A stretch of DNA of 64,000 nucleotides from Okapia johnstoni (taxonomy: Eukaryota > Chordata > Mammalia > Artiodactyla > Giraffidae): positions 18,933,001 to 18,997,000 of the forward strand of contig CM044311.1 of the NCBI GenBank assembly GCA_024291935.2. Direction: 5' to 3'. The position numbers and the translations under genes were made by a program. The notes under the pieces are model-generated. The model searched no databases and was not told the origin of the DNA. It saw nothing but the letters and a program-made list of their open reading frames with translations. This document shows, piece after piece, positions 1-10,204 of this stretch. The number at the start of each line of letters is the position of its first letter. Positions within the stretch are counted from its first letter, which is position 1.

Positions 1-19
1 GGCTATTGACTCCTATTCA

Positions 20-330
20 CTTTACTGTCCAAATATTGTTTATATCTGTCACCCACTCTCCATCCTTGCTGTCATCAGCTTGGTTTTCATAATTGTTCAC
101 TCGAACCAATTCAAAGCTCTTGCTTCCTCTAGCTCTATTATTCTATGGTCTAGTCACCACATGGCCACGAGGATGAGGTTTTAAACATGTACATCGGGTC
201 ACATCATTTCCTGTTAAAATGACTTTGATGACTTATCTGACATACAAGCTTTTTTTATGATCTGGTCATTTTCCTCTATGTCCTCTGAATACATCTATGC
301 TGAACTACTTGTTCCTTCATATAAATCTGT
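20..330 (+). repeat. L2 LINE fragment (ancient)
   Basis: The pyrimidine-rich text, with a GGTCACATCATTTCCTG-like block near 197 and a CTGAACTACTTGTTCCTTC block near 300, reads like the 3' coding/UTR region of mammalian L2 in sense orientation. It is heavily diverged and has no open frame. The family call is by eye. Confidence 0.45.
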
Positions 331-379
331 AAGTCTCTATCTTGATCACAGGGCATTGGTAATAGGCTCTCAGAGCAGA

Positions 380-1790
380 AGTATTTCTAAGACATGATTC
401 CTGCCCTCATTGAATTCTTGATTAGAATACTGGAGACAGTCATTTTAAATGTTATAAATGTTATGATAAAAATGACTATAAGAGTGATATAAACACTTGA
501 AAAAATATGTAACCCAGATTGGGGGATAAAATTGTCAGATGCAAATTGGTAGAGGATAGGAGATCACACACGGGCTATCTAAGAGGATAAGTGAGACTCG
601 ATCGGGTAAGGAAAAAGAGGTGGCTTTTACATTTGCAGTTAGAGGTAGCTATGTACGCAAAGGGAGAAAGTGCTTTGTCAGGGAAAAAGCACAAACCTGT
701 GTGTCTGAGTGGGGGCAGTGCAGTTAACAGAAGGGACGAGATCAGAAACTACCTTGTATACCAGGTTAGTGATTTGAAAACTGTTCAAGGCAGTGAAGAG
801 GTATTGAAAGATGGAAATGTATAAGTGGCATGCTCATATTCATATTTTAGGAAAATAATTCTGTGATAAATCTAATTAATGGATTGGAGCTGAGCAAGAA
901 TGGAGGTAATGGAAGACCTTGGCAATGATCCAACTGGTAAATTATGAGAACTTGAATTAAGTCAATAGTAGGAAATTGGAGAAGAAGCTATACATTTGAA
1001 AGGTAGAAATAGTAGTAACTGATGCCTGAGCACATAGGTCAGGGAGAAGGATGAGTCAGGGATTATTCTTAGGTTTCTGGTTTCAGAGAAGTGATTAAAA
1101 CACACAGAATATAGGAAAAGAATATTGGGAGGAGGAGGGTCACATTGAATTAAGATGCTTATTGGACATCCAAGTGGAGACCCACATGCACGATTAGATG
1201 TAATGATCTGAGTCCAGCTCATTAGTTTGGTTTCAGATAAATATAATTTGGAGGCATGTAGGCATTATTTGATGCCATGGAGATTATACAATATCAGATA
1301 GGATAAGTATTAGCATGAGAAGAGGAGAGATGAGAAAAGAGTTCTTTTTGACGTCAAAAGGTCTGAAAACCTCACTACTTAGAGATGACTGAAGGAAGGG
1401 GAAGAGTAGAAGGACAAGGAAGCAGGAAAACCACAGAATAGTCTTAAGAGCCAGATTAGAAGAGAGTTTTGTGACAAAGAAGATGCTCTACAGATTCAGT
1501 GTGGCAGGGTAGTCAAGTGATAAAAATTTAAACGTTTTCTTTGATTTTGGCAAGTGGAAAGTCTTTGATAATGTTGGTGAGAGCAGGGTCAGGAGAGTGG
1601 TGAGGGTAGCAACTGACTTGCAACAGGGGTTTGAAGAGCCTATGGGTGTTTATGAATTGGACATGAGTGTAGACAACTTTTTCAAGTAGTAAGTAGTTTG
1701 ATATTGAAGAGAATGATGTAGGGTTGTAGCTATAAGAAACGAAAGGGTCAAAAAGCAAGACTTTTCAAACAGAAAAGGTGGTGATGATAT
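380..1790. repeat. Ancient mammalian repeat remnant, family not named
   Basis: The order of phrases is typical of a long, purine-rich, mammal-wide repeat: 'tgattcctgccctcat' near 396, 'tattcttaggtttctgg' near 1065, 'attggacatccaagtggaga' near 1160 and 'gacaactttttcaagtag' near 1672. I recognise the motif order but not the family name. Short open frames here (for example 591-824) have no recognisable protein. The stretch at 43190-43400, and probably 56580-57010, belong to the same kind of repeat. Confidence 0.35.
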
Positions 1791-1791
1791 C

Positions 1792-1930
1792 TATGCTGCT
1801 GCTTCTGCTAAGTCACTTCAGTCATGTCTGACTCTGTGTGATGCTATGGACTGCAGCCCACCAGGCTCCTCTGTCCAGGGCATTCTCCAAGCAAGAAAAC
1901 TGGAATGGGTTTCCATGCCCTCCTCCAGGA
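1792..1930 (-). mobile_element. BOV-A2 SINE fragment
   Basis: The segment begins with a CTG-rich run, then GCTAAGTCACTTCAGTCATG. This is the reverse complement of a BOV-A2 3' end with its AGC-rich tail. It stops at 'cctccagga', so only one unit survives. Confidence 0.85.
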
Positions 1931-1947
1931 TAAGCTTGTAATGGACA

Positions 1948-2092
1948 AGAACATTATAAATTATAATACAAGAAATGAGATAAAAAACAACTAAATGTAA
2001 AGGAAATATTTTCCTATATATTAAAGACTAGTATAAATAATTGAGCATATTATAAATTATAAACAAGAAATGAGTAAAAACAACTTTAAAGG
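1948..2092. repeat. Imperfect tandem duplication, AT-rich
   Basis: The pattern 'cattataaattataatac / aagaaatgag / taaaaaacaact' near 1951-2003 recurs with small gaps near 2047-2090. The unit is about 95 bp. This is a local duplication of AT-rich sequence with no sign of a mobile element. Confidence 0.6.
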
Positions 2093-2099
2093 ATAGATA

Positions 2100-3304
2100 T
2101 AATATTAAATATATAAATTATGACATATTTATAAATGAGTTAAGCTTCCCAACTGAAAGAATAATACTTTCATGGAGAATTTTAAAAATTCAACAAAATA
2201 ATGCTGAAGTAAAGCGAAATCATCAAAAAAGTTGGTTAATACAAACAAAAAGAAAGCTAGTGTCCAAAGCAAAATCATTGCCAACTTATATTGATAAAGG
2301 ATAAATTTACATTTTGCCATCCTTTTTTCATTGATCTCTACCCCTTTATGTATGCAAGATTTTCATTAGTGAGTTGTTGCTGTTGTGTTTTAAGTATATT
2401 CCAGCAATCGTATTCTTCCACTAATAACCATTTAAAGTGTGCAGATGATATTAACAATTTTTGTATCCTATACACAAAAATATGTTCCTAGAACATTAAA
2501 ATATGATCATGTATTAGAACACTAAACTAATCATGTTAAAAAAAGCAGAAAGTTTGCAGAACACAACCTCTGAACACAATGTTGGACAAATAGAAATTAA
2601 CAATATGAGCTTGATTTAAAAACCAAATAACTTGGAAATTTAAAAAAATTAAAGGGAAACAAAATTGCAATGATAGGATATTTAGAACAGAATGACAACC
2701 AGACTAGTAAGATTGTACTCAAGAATTTTAAATATGTCATTTGTTTTATTAAGTTAGACAATATAAAGCTTAAACTGGTTGCGTTAATATCAGAATTTAA
2801 AAGAGGGCTACATGAGAAATCTGGGAACCTCAGTAGGAGAGAACAACAATGATTAAAGCAGAAAATTATGAATTTAGAGCCAAGTTCTAATATATACATT
2901 CCAGACGCAGTTCATTGAAAGGATAAATTACTGACAAACCTCAAGCAAAACAACAAAAACAAAAACAGCAACAGAAGAGAGACAGAGATATTTGAAGTCA
3001 AAATGGTCATAACCACGAACTCATGATGTTTTATAGAGGTATTATATAATTCATGATATTATAGAGGCAACGTGTCTCCCCCAAATCACTTATAAACGTA
3101 ATTCATTTTAATTAAAATTGTAAGATTGTTTTAGGGGTAGATTTGACAAATTATTCTAAAGTCATCCTATGAAACTAACATTTTCTAAAGTTAAAAAATA
3201 AGTAAAATAAACAGCATTTGATTAAACATGCTGATGTGTAAAAATTGTTTTAAAAAGTAAGGAGATAATATACACAAAACTGAAGACAGTGGTTACCTTC
3301 AGGT
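2100..3304. other. Unassigned AT-rich stretch
   Basis: No gene or confidently named repeat is seen. Around 2855-2990 an A-rich segment (containing 'cagttcattgaaaggat') also occurs near 18215-18345, so at least that part is a dispersed repeat, possibly an old L1. The small open frames show no recognisable domains. Confidence 0.4.
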
Positions 3305-3647
3305 GTGTAGGGATTTCCTAGTAGCTCAGCTGGTAAAGAATCCACCTGCAACGTAGGAAACTTCAATTTAATTCCTGGATTCAGAAGATCCCCTGGAGAA
3401 AGGATAGGCTACCTGCTCTAGTATTTTGGGGCTTCCTTGGTGGCTCAGACCTTAAAGAATCCGCCTACATGTGGGAGACCTGGGTTTGATCCCTGGCTTG
3501 GGAAGATCCCCTGGAGAAGGGAATGGCCACCTACTCCAGTATTCTCCATGAGAATCCCCATGGACAGAGGGGCCCCCATGGTGGGCTACAGTCCTTGGGG
3601 TCGTGAAGAGTTGGACACGACTGAATGACTAACACACACACACACGT
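3305..3647 (+). mobile_element. Tandem Bov-tA SINE dimer
   Basis: Two Bov-tA units follow one another: a truncated one (to about 3428) and a near-complete one starting GGCTTCCTTGGTGGCTCAG at 3430. Bov-tA is a tRNA-Glu-derived SINE mobilised by LINE machinery. Its RNA polymerase III promoter lies inside the tRNA-like head, with the box-B-like 'gggtttgatccctgg' near 3482. The unit ends in a short (AC)n tail at 3631-3645. The open frame 3437-3628 is only a translation of this SINE. Confidence 0.9.
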
Positions 3648-3983
3648 CATCTTTATTACAATAAAGCTGGAAGGTATGCGTTGAGAACTGAGGCCAGGTA
3701 GATTTATGATATTCCTCCTGAATAGACAGATTTGCTCATCATGTCTCTGGTCCCTCCATCAGCACTCTAACTCGTCCTGAGATGGAGAGCTAGCTGGAGA
3801 CCTCCACGAACAGGAAGGTCCAAAGCAGGGCCCAAAAATCACAGATCCACCTGATAAATCCATCTGTCCTTGGGAAAACAGAGTGAAAGGACAAACTCAA
3901 GATGAAATGGTTGTTCCATATTTTTTCCTCCTAGGGAATTGAGCAGAGCCTGCTTTCTCTCAGTAGAAAGATGAACAGAGTCA
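3648..3983. other. Unassigned stretch
   Basis: No coding signal, RNA gene or recognisable repeat was seen between the two SINEs. Confidence 0.4.
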
Positions 3984-3991
3984 GGGTTAGG

Positions 3992-4207
3992 GTAATGTAT
4001 GTATGTGTGTGCTCAGTCATGTCCAACTCTTTGAGACCCATGAACTGTAGCCTGCTTGGCTCCTCTGTTCATGGGATTCTCCAGGCAAGAATACTGGAGT
4101 GGGTTACCATTTCCTTCTCCAGGGGATCTTCCCCACCCAGGGATTGAACCTCCATCTCCTGCTTTGGCAGATGAATTCTTTACCAGTGTGCCACCTGGGA
4201 AGGGCCT
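3992..4207 (-). mobile_element. Bov-tA SINE
   Basis: Full unit in reverse orientation. It runs from a TG-rich tail to the reverse-complemented head 'gtgccacctgggaag'. It is flanked by the 8-bp direct repeat GGGTTAGG (3984-3991 and 4208-4215), consistent with a target-site duplication. Confidence 0.9.
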
Positions 4208-4221
4208 GGGTTAGGAAGTTG

Positions 4222-4684
4222 ACAAAGATTCTTTGCTTGAGCAAGTTTTCCTCATCTGCCTAGGCCCATCCATGCCCTTCCTTATAAAATCTAGTTTTAG
4301 GAAAAACTTTGCTAAGTCAGTTTGACGAGAACCTTGCACCCTTGATGCCTGATAACCTTCAATTTCTGATCAGGTTCCTCACCCCCAACCCAATCCTGCA
4401 GGTGATATTTTCTCATTGTATCCTGAGCAAAGGACCCTGTCCAGTCAGTTTAGCCAAATGCCCTTTACTCCCATTGTTTCTTCTTTGTTATTTTCTATCC
4501 ATTGACCCTCACCCTGCTCTTTGGCTATAAATTCCCACTTGACCATGCTGTATTCAGAGTTGAGCCCAAATCTTTTCTCCAGCAGTAAAATTCCATGGCA
4601 GTGGTCCCTACACCTGTTACAGTGATCCTGAATAAAGTCTGTAGTACCACCTTTAACAGGTGTTGAATATTTCTTCCATTAACA
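4222..4684 (+). repeat. Solitary LTR, ERVL-like
   Basis: The segment has LTR architecture: a TATA-like 'ggctataaattccc' near 4521, an AATAAAG poly-A signal near 4632 and an end in TTAACA at 4684. No gag, pol or env sequence adjoins it, so it is a solo LTR. The 5' boundary is unclear. The class is a guess from overall resemblance to ERVL/LTR16-33-type LTRs. Confidence 0.5.
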
Positions 4685-4685
4685 G

Positions 4686-5036
4686 GGTTACCCCAACATT
4701 ATTTGGAGAGTTTTCTGCTTCAGATCTCAATTATGACAGTCTCTCTTTACCTAGACTCCATCATTTTCAAACTGAGTTGAAAACAAAGTTGTTTCCGATT
4801 GCTTTAATCTTTCTTCTGTCTTCAGCGTGACTAGCTCTCTCTCTCCTCCATGACACTTATTTAGTCTGTAGCCATGTGTATCATGTTACTTTTTCCTAAA
4901 TTTTCATCCAATAGTTCTTTGATAATATTGTTTATGTCCTCAAACCTGCAATACTCTCATGCCATTCTTTTAAAGATAAGTTTGAGCCTTTTTTCAATCG
5001 TTCTAAATAATTTGAAGCACTTGGGAATTTTCCCCC
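4686..5036. other. Unassigned stretch
   Basis: AT-rich sequence between the LTR and the CT-rich duplicated segment. No gene or named repeat was recognised. Confidence 0.35.
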
Positions 5037-5040
5037 TTTA

Positions 5041-5453
5041 GTTTGTGTATATTTTCTTCTTTCTCACTCTTTTCTTTCCTCCCTCCCTCCTTCCCTTTCT
5101 TTCTTTTTCTATGTAGCTTGCATGCTTGCCACGCGTGTTAGGTCGCTTCGGGTGTGTCTGACTCTTTGTGACCCTATGGACTATAGCTCGCCAGGCTCCT
5201 CTGTCCGAGGATTCTCCAGGCAAGAATACTGGAGTGGGTTGCCATGCCCTTCTTCAGGAGATCTTCCCGACCCATGAGTCAAACCCACATCTCACGTCTC
5301 CTGCATTGGCAGGCGGGTTCTTTACCATTAATGCCACCTGGGAAGCCCTAGGTTGTGTATATTTCCCTCTTTCTCTTTCTCAGTAGCCCTTTCTTTCCTC
5401 CCTCCCTCCTTCCGTTTTGTTCTTTCTGTCTCCATATAGCTTGCATGCTTTCC
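5041..5453. repeat. About 95-bp direct repeat flanking a SINE
   Basis: 5041-5130 and 5350-5453 are copies of the same CT-rich segment. Each runs from 'gttgtgtatatt'-type text through '(c)tttctttcctccctccctcc' to 'tagcttgcatgctt'. The Bov-tA at 5131-5349 sits exactly between them. The repeat is far longer than a normal LINE-type TSD. Confidence 0.8.
5131..5349 (-). mobile_element. Bov-tA SINE
   Basis: Near-complete reverse-orientation unit from 'ttaggtcgcttcgggtgtg' to 'gccacctgggaagccc'. Frames on both strands here are SINE translations. Confidence 0.9.
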
Positions 5454-5594
5454 ATGTCACTCCATTTTCCTAGCTTTACTCATGCTTGGAGGCTCTGTCT
5501 AGAAACTTTATGTAATCTGAGTGTGGGAAGATTCTTACCTCCCGTTCCACCACATCTTTGACATATTTCCTGACTCCACCGCTTCACAGTTTGA

Positions 5595-6012
5595 GTGCTG
5601 AAATTTTTAAAATTGTATTTATTTGTCACTAAAGGATAATTTCTTTACAATATTGTGTTGGTTTCTGCCATACATCAGCAGGAATCAGTCGAAGGAATAC
5701 CTGTGTCCCCTCTGTCTTGGACCTCCCTCCCACTTCCCACCCCATCCCACCCCTCTAGTTTGTCACAGAGCACCAGTTTGAGCTCCCTCAATCATACAGC
5801 AAATTCCCACTGGCTATCTATTTTACATATGGTACTGCATATGTTGGAGAAGGGCACGGCAACCCACTCCAGTATTCTTGCCTGGAGAATCCCTTGGACA
5901 GAGGAGCCTGGTGGGCTACAGTCCATAGGATTGCAAAGAGTTGGACATGACTGAAGCAACTTAACATATGTTTCCATGCCACTCTCTCCATTTGTCCCAC
6001 CCTCTTGAATGG
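5595..6012 (-). mobile_element. L1 3'-UTR fragment, split by a SINE
   Basis: The reverse complement of a ruminant-type L1 3' region is visible: 'aggataatttctttacaata' near 5632, then the C-rich block near 5725 and 'tgagctccctcaatcatac' near 5779. After the SINE at 5842-5964 the L1 resumes with 'tttccatgccactctctcc'. No coding part is present. Confidence 0.8.
5842..5964 (+). mobile_element. BOV-A2 monomer inside L1
   Basis: It starts GGAGAAGGGCACGGCAACCC and ends GACATGACTGAAGCAACTTA. CATATG occurs at both junctions (about 5835-5840 and 5965-5970), matching a short TSD in the host L1. Confidence 0.85.
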
Positions 6013-6325
6013 CGAAGTTTTGGTGATCCATCTACTTTTTGTTGCACTAAAGCACAGTGGTGCCCCAGAGGAAGAATTTGGGTAAAGGGATGTGCCGTCA
6101 TTACTGGAAGACCTGAACTCTGTTGTCTCTTCCAAGATTGTGTAAACTAGTGAAGCCACTCTAAGACCCACTCTACTTAGTTGGGGGTTATATTCCATTC
6201 CTGGGGGAGAATGTCTTTGCATTTTAGATGGAATCCCCAATTTGGTGTGTGTAACTCTTGATCTTATCTCCTGGAACTTTTTTTTCTTTTTTTTACAAAT
6301 CATTTGTAGCATTTTAGAGTCAGAG

Positions 6326-6540
6326 AGGCTTCTCTGGTGGCTCAATGATGAAGAATCCACCTGCCAATGCAGAAGACTTGGGTTTTATCCCTGGGTTGGG
6401 AAGATTCCCTGGAGAAGGAAATGACAACCTGCTCCAGTATTCTTGCCTGCAGAATCCCACGGACAGAAGAACCTGGTGGGCTGCACTCCATGGGGGTCAC
6501 AAAAGAGTCAGACATGACTTAGCGACTAAACAACAACAAC
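6326..6540 (+). mobile_element. Bov-tA SINE
   Basis: Complete unit with a (CAA)n-like tail. AGAGTCA is present just before the head (about 6316) and just after the tail (about 6542), which gives a TSD. Confidence 0.9.
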
Positions 6541-6639
6541 CAGAGTCATAAGAGGGGAAAAGTGAGACCTCCACCCTTCTGTATTTAGCTCCTCTGAGAT
6601 GTGGGGTATGGGGGGAGGTCCCTTTCCTCCTCTGAAGAT

Positions 6640-7215
6640 GTCTATGTCCCAATCTCTGGAACCCGTGAATATGTTACATAGCACATGGGACTTTGAAGAT
6701 ATAATTAGAGTTACTGACCATAAAACAGGGCGATTAGTTTGGATTATCCAAGTGGGGCCAATCTAATCCCATTAACCCTTAAGAGAGAGAACTTTCTCCA
6801 GCTGGAGGCAGAAGGGATGAGGCAGAAAGAGAACTTAGAGAGATTCAGAGAATGAGGAGGACCTAACAGGAAGCTGCTGCTTTGAAGTGGAGGGAGGGGG
6901 CAACATGACAGGAATCCAGGCTGAGAGAGACTCCTGGCCAACAGCCAGCAAGGAAACAGAGACCTCAGGCCTGCAGCCCAAATAACTGAAATCTGTCAAC
7001 AGCCTGGATGAGCTTGGAAACCGACTCGCCCTCAGAGCCTCCAGATAAGAGTCCAGCTTGCCAACAACTTGATCTCAGCCTGTGACACCCGGGCCGGAGG
7101 AACCAGCTGAGTTCACCAGACTTCTGACCTACAGAACTGTGAGATCATAAATTTGTGTGGTGTGAAGCTGCTAAATTTATGGTAATTTGTTATGGAAGTT
7201 ACAGAAAATGAACAC
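6640..7215 (+). repeat. MaLR-type LTR (MLT1-like)
   Basis: The order 'tgtcccaatctctggaaccc', 'gtgaatatgttaca', 'aagtggggccaatctaatcc', 'acttctgacctacagaactg' and 'ataaatttgtgtggtgtgaag' is that of a mammalian MLT1 LTR in sense orientation. No internal retroviral genes are attached. Confidence 0.75.
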
Positions 7216-7414
7216 ATGGATATATAAGTTAGAAATGTCACAATTTTGATGACTAGACTAGCCTGTGAACAGGATGGGAGGGTCTGGGGTGGGGTTTACT
7301 CTACTTGATTCTGCTTCAGGTTCTTGGGCACCTTTTTGGGAAAGAATATCTTTTTAGACTCTGCCTTTTGGACTCTGCCTTTTGTATATTGTTGGGCTCA
7401 TTTTGTTAAGTTTG

Positions 7415-7525
7415 AAGTTGTGGCTCAGTTGTTAAGTCTTGTCTGACTCTTTGTGACCCCACGGACTGTAGCAAGCCAGGCTCCTCTGTCTTCCACTATC
7501 TCCCGGAGTCTGAAGTACATGTGCT
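7415..7525 (-). mobile_element. BovB 3'-end fragment (short)
   Basis: 'ctcagttgttaagtcttgtc' continuing to 'cactatctcccggagtctga' matches the reverse complement of the BovB tail region. It is diverged and about 110 bp long. Confidence 0.6.
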
Positions 7526-7582
7526 TTAAATCATGTGGTTTTGGAAGAGAGTAAATCAGGGTAGCTTCATTCAACCATCTGA

Positions 7583-8213
7583 ACTCACACAGCACAGCAC
7601 AGAGTAGAGTGAAAACAGGGGTAAGGAATAACTCACTCTCTCCGCCTGATTGCATGAGAAATCTCTTGCTCAAGTCATCATGTATGAGAGTGAAGGAACA
7701 TTCCATGAGTCTAGAATCAAAGCACATTTGTGAAAATAAAGGCTATTTGAGAAGAAAATAAATTATACATATGTATCTGTGTGTGATAGTAAGTGTTCTG
7801 TGTCAACTTCATTGGGCCAGGGGGTGGCCAGATATTTGGTTAAACATTATTTCTGGGTGTATCTGTGGAGGTGTTTCCAGAAGAGATTAACACTTGGATT
7901 CATAGATTGAGTGAAGCAGATTTGGATGGGAACCACTCAATTTGATGAGAGCTGAGTAGAGTAAAGAATCCACTTGCAATGCAGGAGACCTGGGTTCCAC
8001 TCCCTGGATTGGGAGGATCCCCTGGGGTAGGGCATGGCCACCCACTTCACTATTCTTGCCTGGAGAATCCGCATGGACAGAGGAGCCTGGTGAGCTACGG
8101 TCCATAGGGTTGCAAAGAATTGGACACAACTGAGCGATTAAGCACAGCACAACACAGAGTAGAGTGAAAGCTGGGCTAAGGAATAACTCACTCTCTCCTC
8201 CTGATTGCATGAG
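7583..8213. repeat. Direct repeat pair, about 78 bp
   Basis: 7583-7662 and 8136-8213 share 'cacagagtagagtgaaa' and 'aaggaataactcactctctc', ending 'cctgattgcatgag'. The right-hand copy straddles the SINE tail and the host LTR-like repeat, so the left copy must derive from it after the SINE had inserted. Confidence 0.8.
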
Positions 8214-8475
8214 CTGTAACACTTGTCTTATGCCCTTGGACTGGGACTTATACCATTGGTTCTCCTGGTTTCTTAGGCCTTTGGACTCAGAGTGGAACTA
8301 CATTACCAGTTTTCTTGGTCTCCAGCCTACAGACAAACCGTAGGACTTTTTAGCCTCCATAGTTCATAATATGCACCAATGCCTTATGATAAGCTTATAT
8401 TTCTCTCTCTCTTTCTCTCTCTCTATCATCTGTCTCCTAGTGGTCTTGTTTCTCTGGAAACCCTAACTAATTCAG
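7785..8475 (+). repeat. MaLR/ERVL-like LTR, split by a SINE
   Basis: 'gtgtcaacttcattgggcca', 'agatatttggttaaacatta', 'cctttggact..' repeats, a CT-rich run near 8400 and the end 'tttctctggaaaccctaact' follow the order of a common mammalian LTR-like repeat. Its exact family is uncertain. The same repeat in reverse hosts the LTR at 23613. Confidence 0.6.
7963..8156 (+). mobile_element. 5'-truncated Bov-tA SINE
   Basis: A SINE lacking its first bases, with the 9-bp TSD GAGTAGAGT at 7954-7962 and 8157-8165. It lies inside the LTR-like repeat and is therefore younger than it. Confidence 0.9.
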
Positions 8476-9222
8476 AGTATGTGTATATTTGTATGTATGC
8501 ACACCTATGATGTAATAGACTTTCATTTTATTCATATATTAAAGTTGAAATATAAATTATTAAATTTTTAATTCTTTCTGCTGGAAAAGAAATGTATAAA
8601 ATGTAGTGTCACTTTAATTTTGAAGAGAATATCAATAGTAACCCCAAACACTCATCTTGGTTGGAAGAATCAAAATTGGAATACAAGAATCAGTTTCTTG
8701 AAAAGACCTAGATTTTTATTGTTTTGGTATTTTAGGATTTTCATTCCACAGACACTTGCCGGAAGCCCATCACGTGTCAGTACTAGATGTTGAGGTGTGA
8801 ACAATGAGCAAGATAGATATTATCCCTGCCTTTAGCCCAGGAGAGAAATTTTGGTCCAGTTAAATCAGCAAGGGTAGATTCATATTGATATGAATATGGT
8901 TGACTGAAGCACTCTTCTGTACCATTGGGCAGTACCAGTGTTCCTGATTCAGGGTGGCCTGGGCGTCTATGTGAATATGCAGTAAAGGATCAAGCCCAAT
9001 CAGTAATCCGGTAAAGATTTCTTTGAGGAAATCTGCACGATAAATGGTAACTAGAAGCTAACTAGTCAATAGGGGAGGCCTGAAGAGTCTGCCAGGTAGG
9101 GACAGCAGCAAGCTTGAGGACCTAGGAGGTGGAGAGCCTGTTAAGGTGGTCTGACTGGTAGGTGTTTTGTATGGTGGGAGGAAAGGAGTGGAATGAGGTT
9201 GGCCTAATTACTGGATAAAAGA
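8476..9222. other. Unassigned stretch
   Basis: No gene seen. 'acaatgagcaagatagatat..ccctgcc' near 8800 resembles the head of the unnamed ancient repeat at 380-1790, but the match is weak. Confidence 0.35.
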
Positions 9223-9233
9223 TCAGCAGCTAT

Positions 9234-10125
9234 CAGTTCAGTTCAGTCACTCAGTTGTGTCCAACTCTGCGACCCCATGGACTGCCAGGCCTCCCTGTCC
9301 ATCACCAGCTCCTGGAGTTTACTCAAACTCATGTCTGTTGAGTTGGTGATGCCATCCAACCAACTCATCCTCTGTCGTCGCCTTCTTCTCCCACCTTCAA
9401 TCTTTCCCAGCATCAGGGTCTTTTCAAATGAGTCAGTTATATTGTCACCCTGCTTATTTAGCTTATATGCAGAGTACATCAGGAGAAATGCTGGGCTGGA
9501 TGAATCACAAGCTGAAATCAAGATTGCTAGGAGAAATATCAATAACCTCAGATATGCAGATGACACCACCCTTATGGCAGAAAGCGAAGAAGAACTAAAG
9601 AGCCTCTTGATGAAAGTGAAAGAGGAGAGTGAAAAAGTTGGCTTAAAACTCAACATTCAGAAAACTAAGATCATGGCATCCAGTCCCATCACTTCATGAG
9701 AAATAGATGGGGAAACAATGGAAACAGTGACAGACTTTATTTTTTTGGTCTCCAAAATCACTGCAGATGGTGACTGCAGCCATGAAATTAAAAGGCGTTT
9801 GCTCCTTGGAAGAAAAGTTATGACCAACCTAGACAGCATATTAAAAAGCAGAGACATTACTTTACCAACAAAGGTTCATCTAGTCAAAGCTATGGTTTTC
9901 CCAGTAGTCATGTACGGATGTGAGAGTTGGACTATAAAGAAAGCTGAGCGCTGAAGAATTGATTCTTTTGAAACGTGGTGTTGTAGAAGACTCTTAGAAG
10001 ACCCTTGGACTGCAAGGAGATCCAACCAGTCCATCCTAAAGGAAATCAGTCCTGAATATCCACTGGAAGGACTGATGCTGAAGCTGAAACTCTGACACTT
10101 TGGCCACCTAATTCGAAGGGCTCAT
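9234..10125 (-). mobile_element. BovB LINE with 5' inversion (twin-primed)
   Basis: 9234-9436 is the BovB 3' end in reverse orientation. 9438-10125 is an upstream BovB segment in forward orientation. The break points meet at nearly the same place in BovB (the 'gactcatttg' region), so little sequence was lost. The whole block is bounded by the perfect 11-bp repeat TCAGCAGCTAT (9223-9233 and 10126-10136), so it is one insertion rather than two. This is the signature expected of twin priming during target-primed reverse transcription. Confidence 0.9.
9438..10098 (+). pseudogene. BovB reverse transcriptase fragment
   Basis: This is the C-terminal half of the BovB RT plus the region after it. The catalytic YADD box is encoded at 9553-9564 ([19 protein letters not shown] in context). 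The fragment lacks the endonuclease and N-terminal RT blocks. A TGA at 9697-9699 replaces an expected Trp codon, and another TGA stands at 9952-9954. It lies in the inverted arm of the BovB insertion, so it is antisense to the element's 3' end and cannot be expressed as one ORF. Confidence 0.9.
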
Positions 10126-10204
10126 TCAGCAGCTATAAGGTGATACATTTTTATTAGTCTTGATCAGCTACCACAGTAACTTGGGAAACTGGGAAATAAG
10201 TCTG

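Noticed and set aside
3300..3650. tRNA gene in the tRNA-like SINE heads
   Set aside because: The box-A/B-like motifs belong to Bov-tA SINEs, which descend from tRNA-Glu but do not fold as intact tRNAs and are followed by a SINE body.
5818..6360. 180-codon minus-strand open frame
   Set aside because: It is built from the reverse of a BOV-A2 unit plus L1 and unique DNA (…APLSKGFSRQEYWSGLPC…). This peptide pattern recurs wherever these SINEs are translated.
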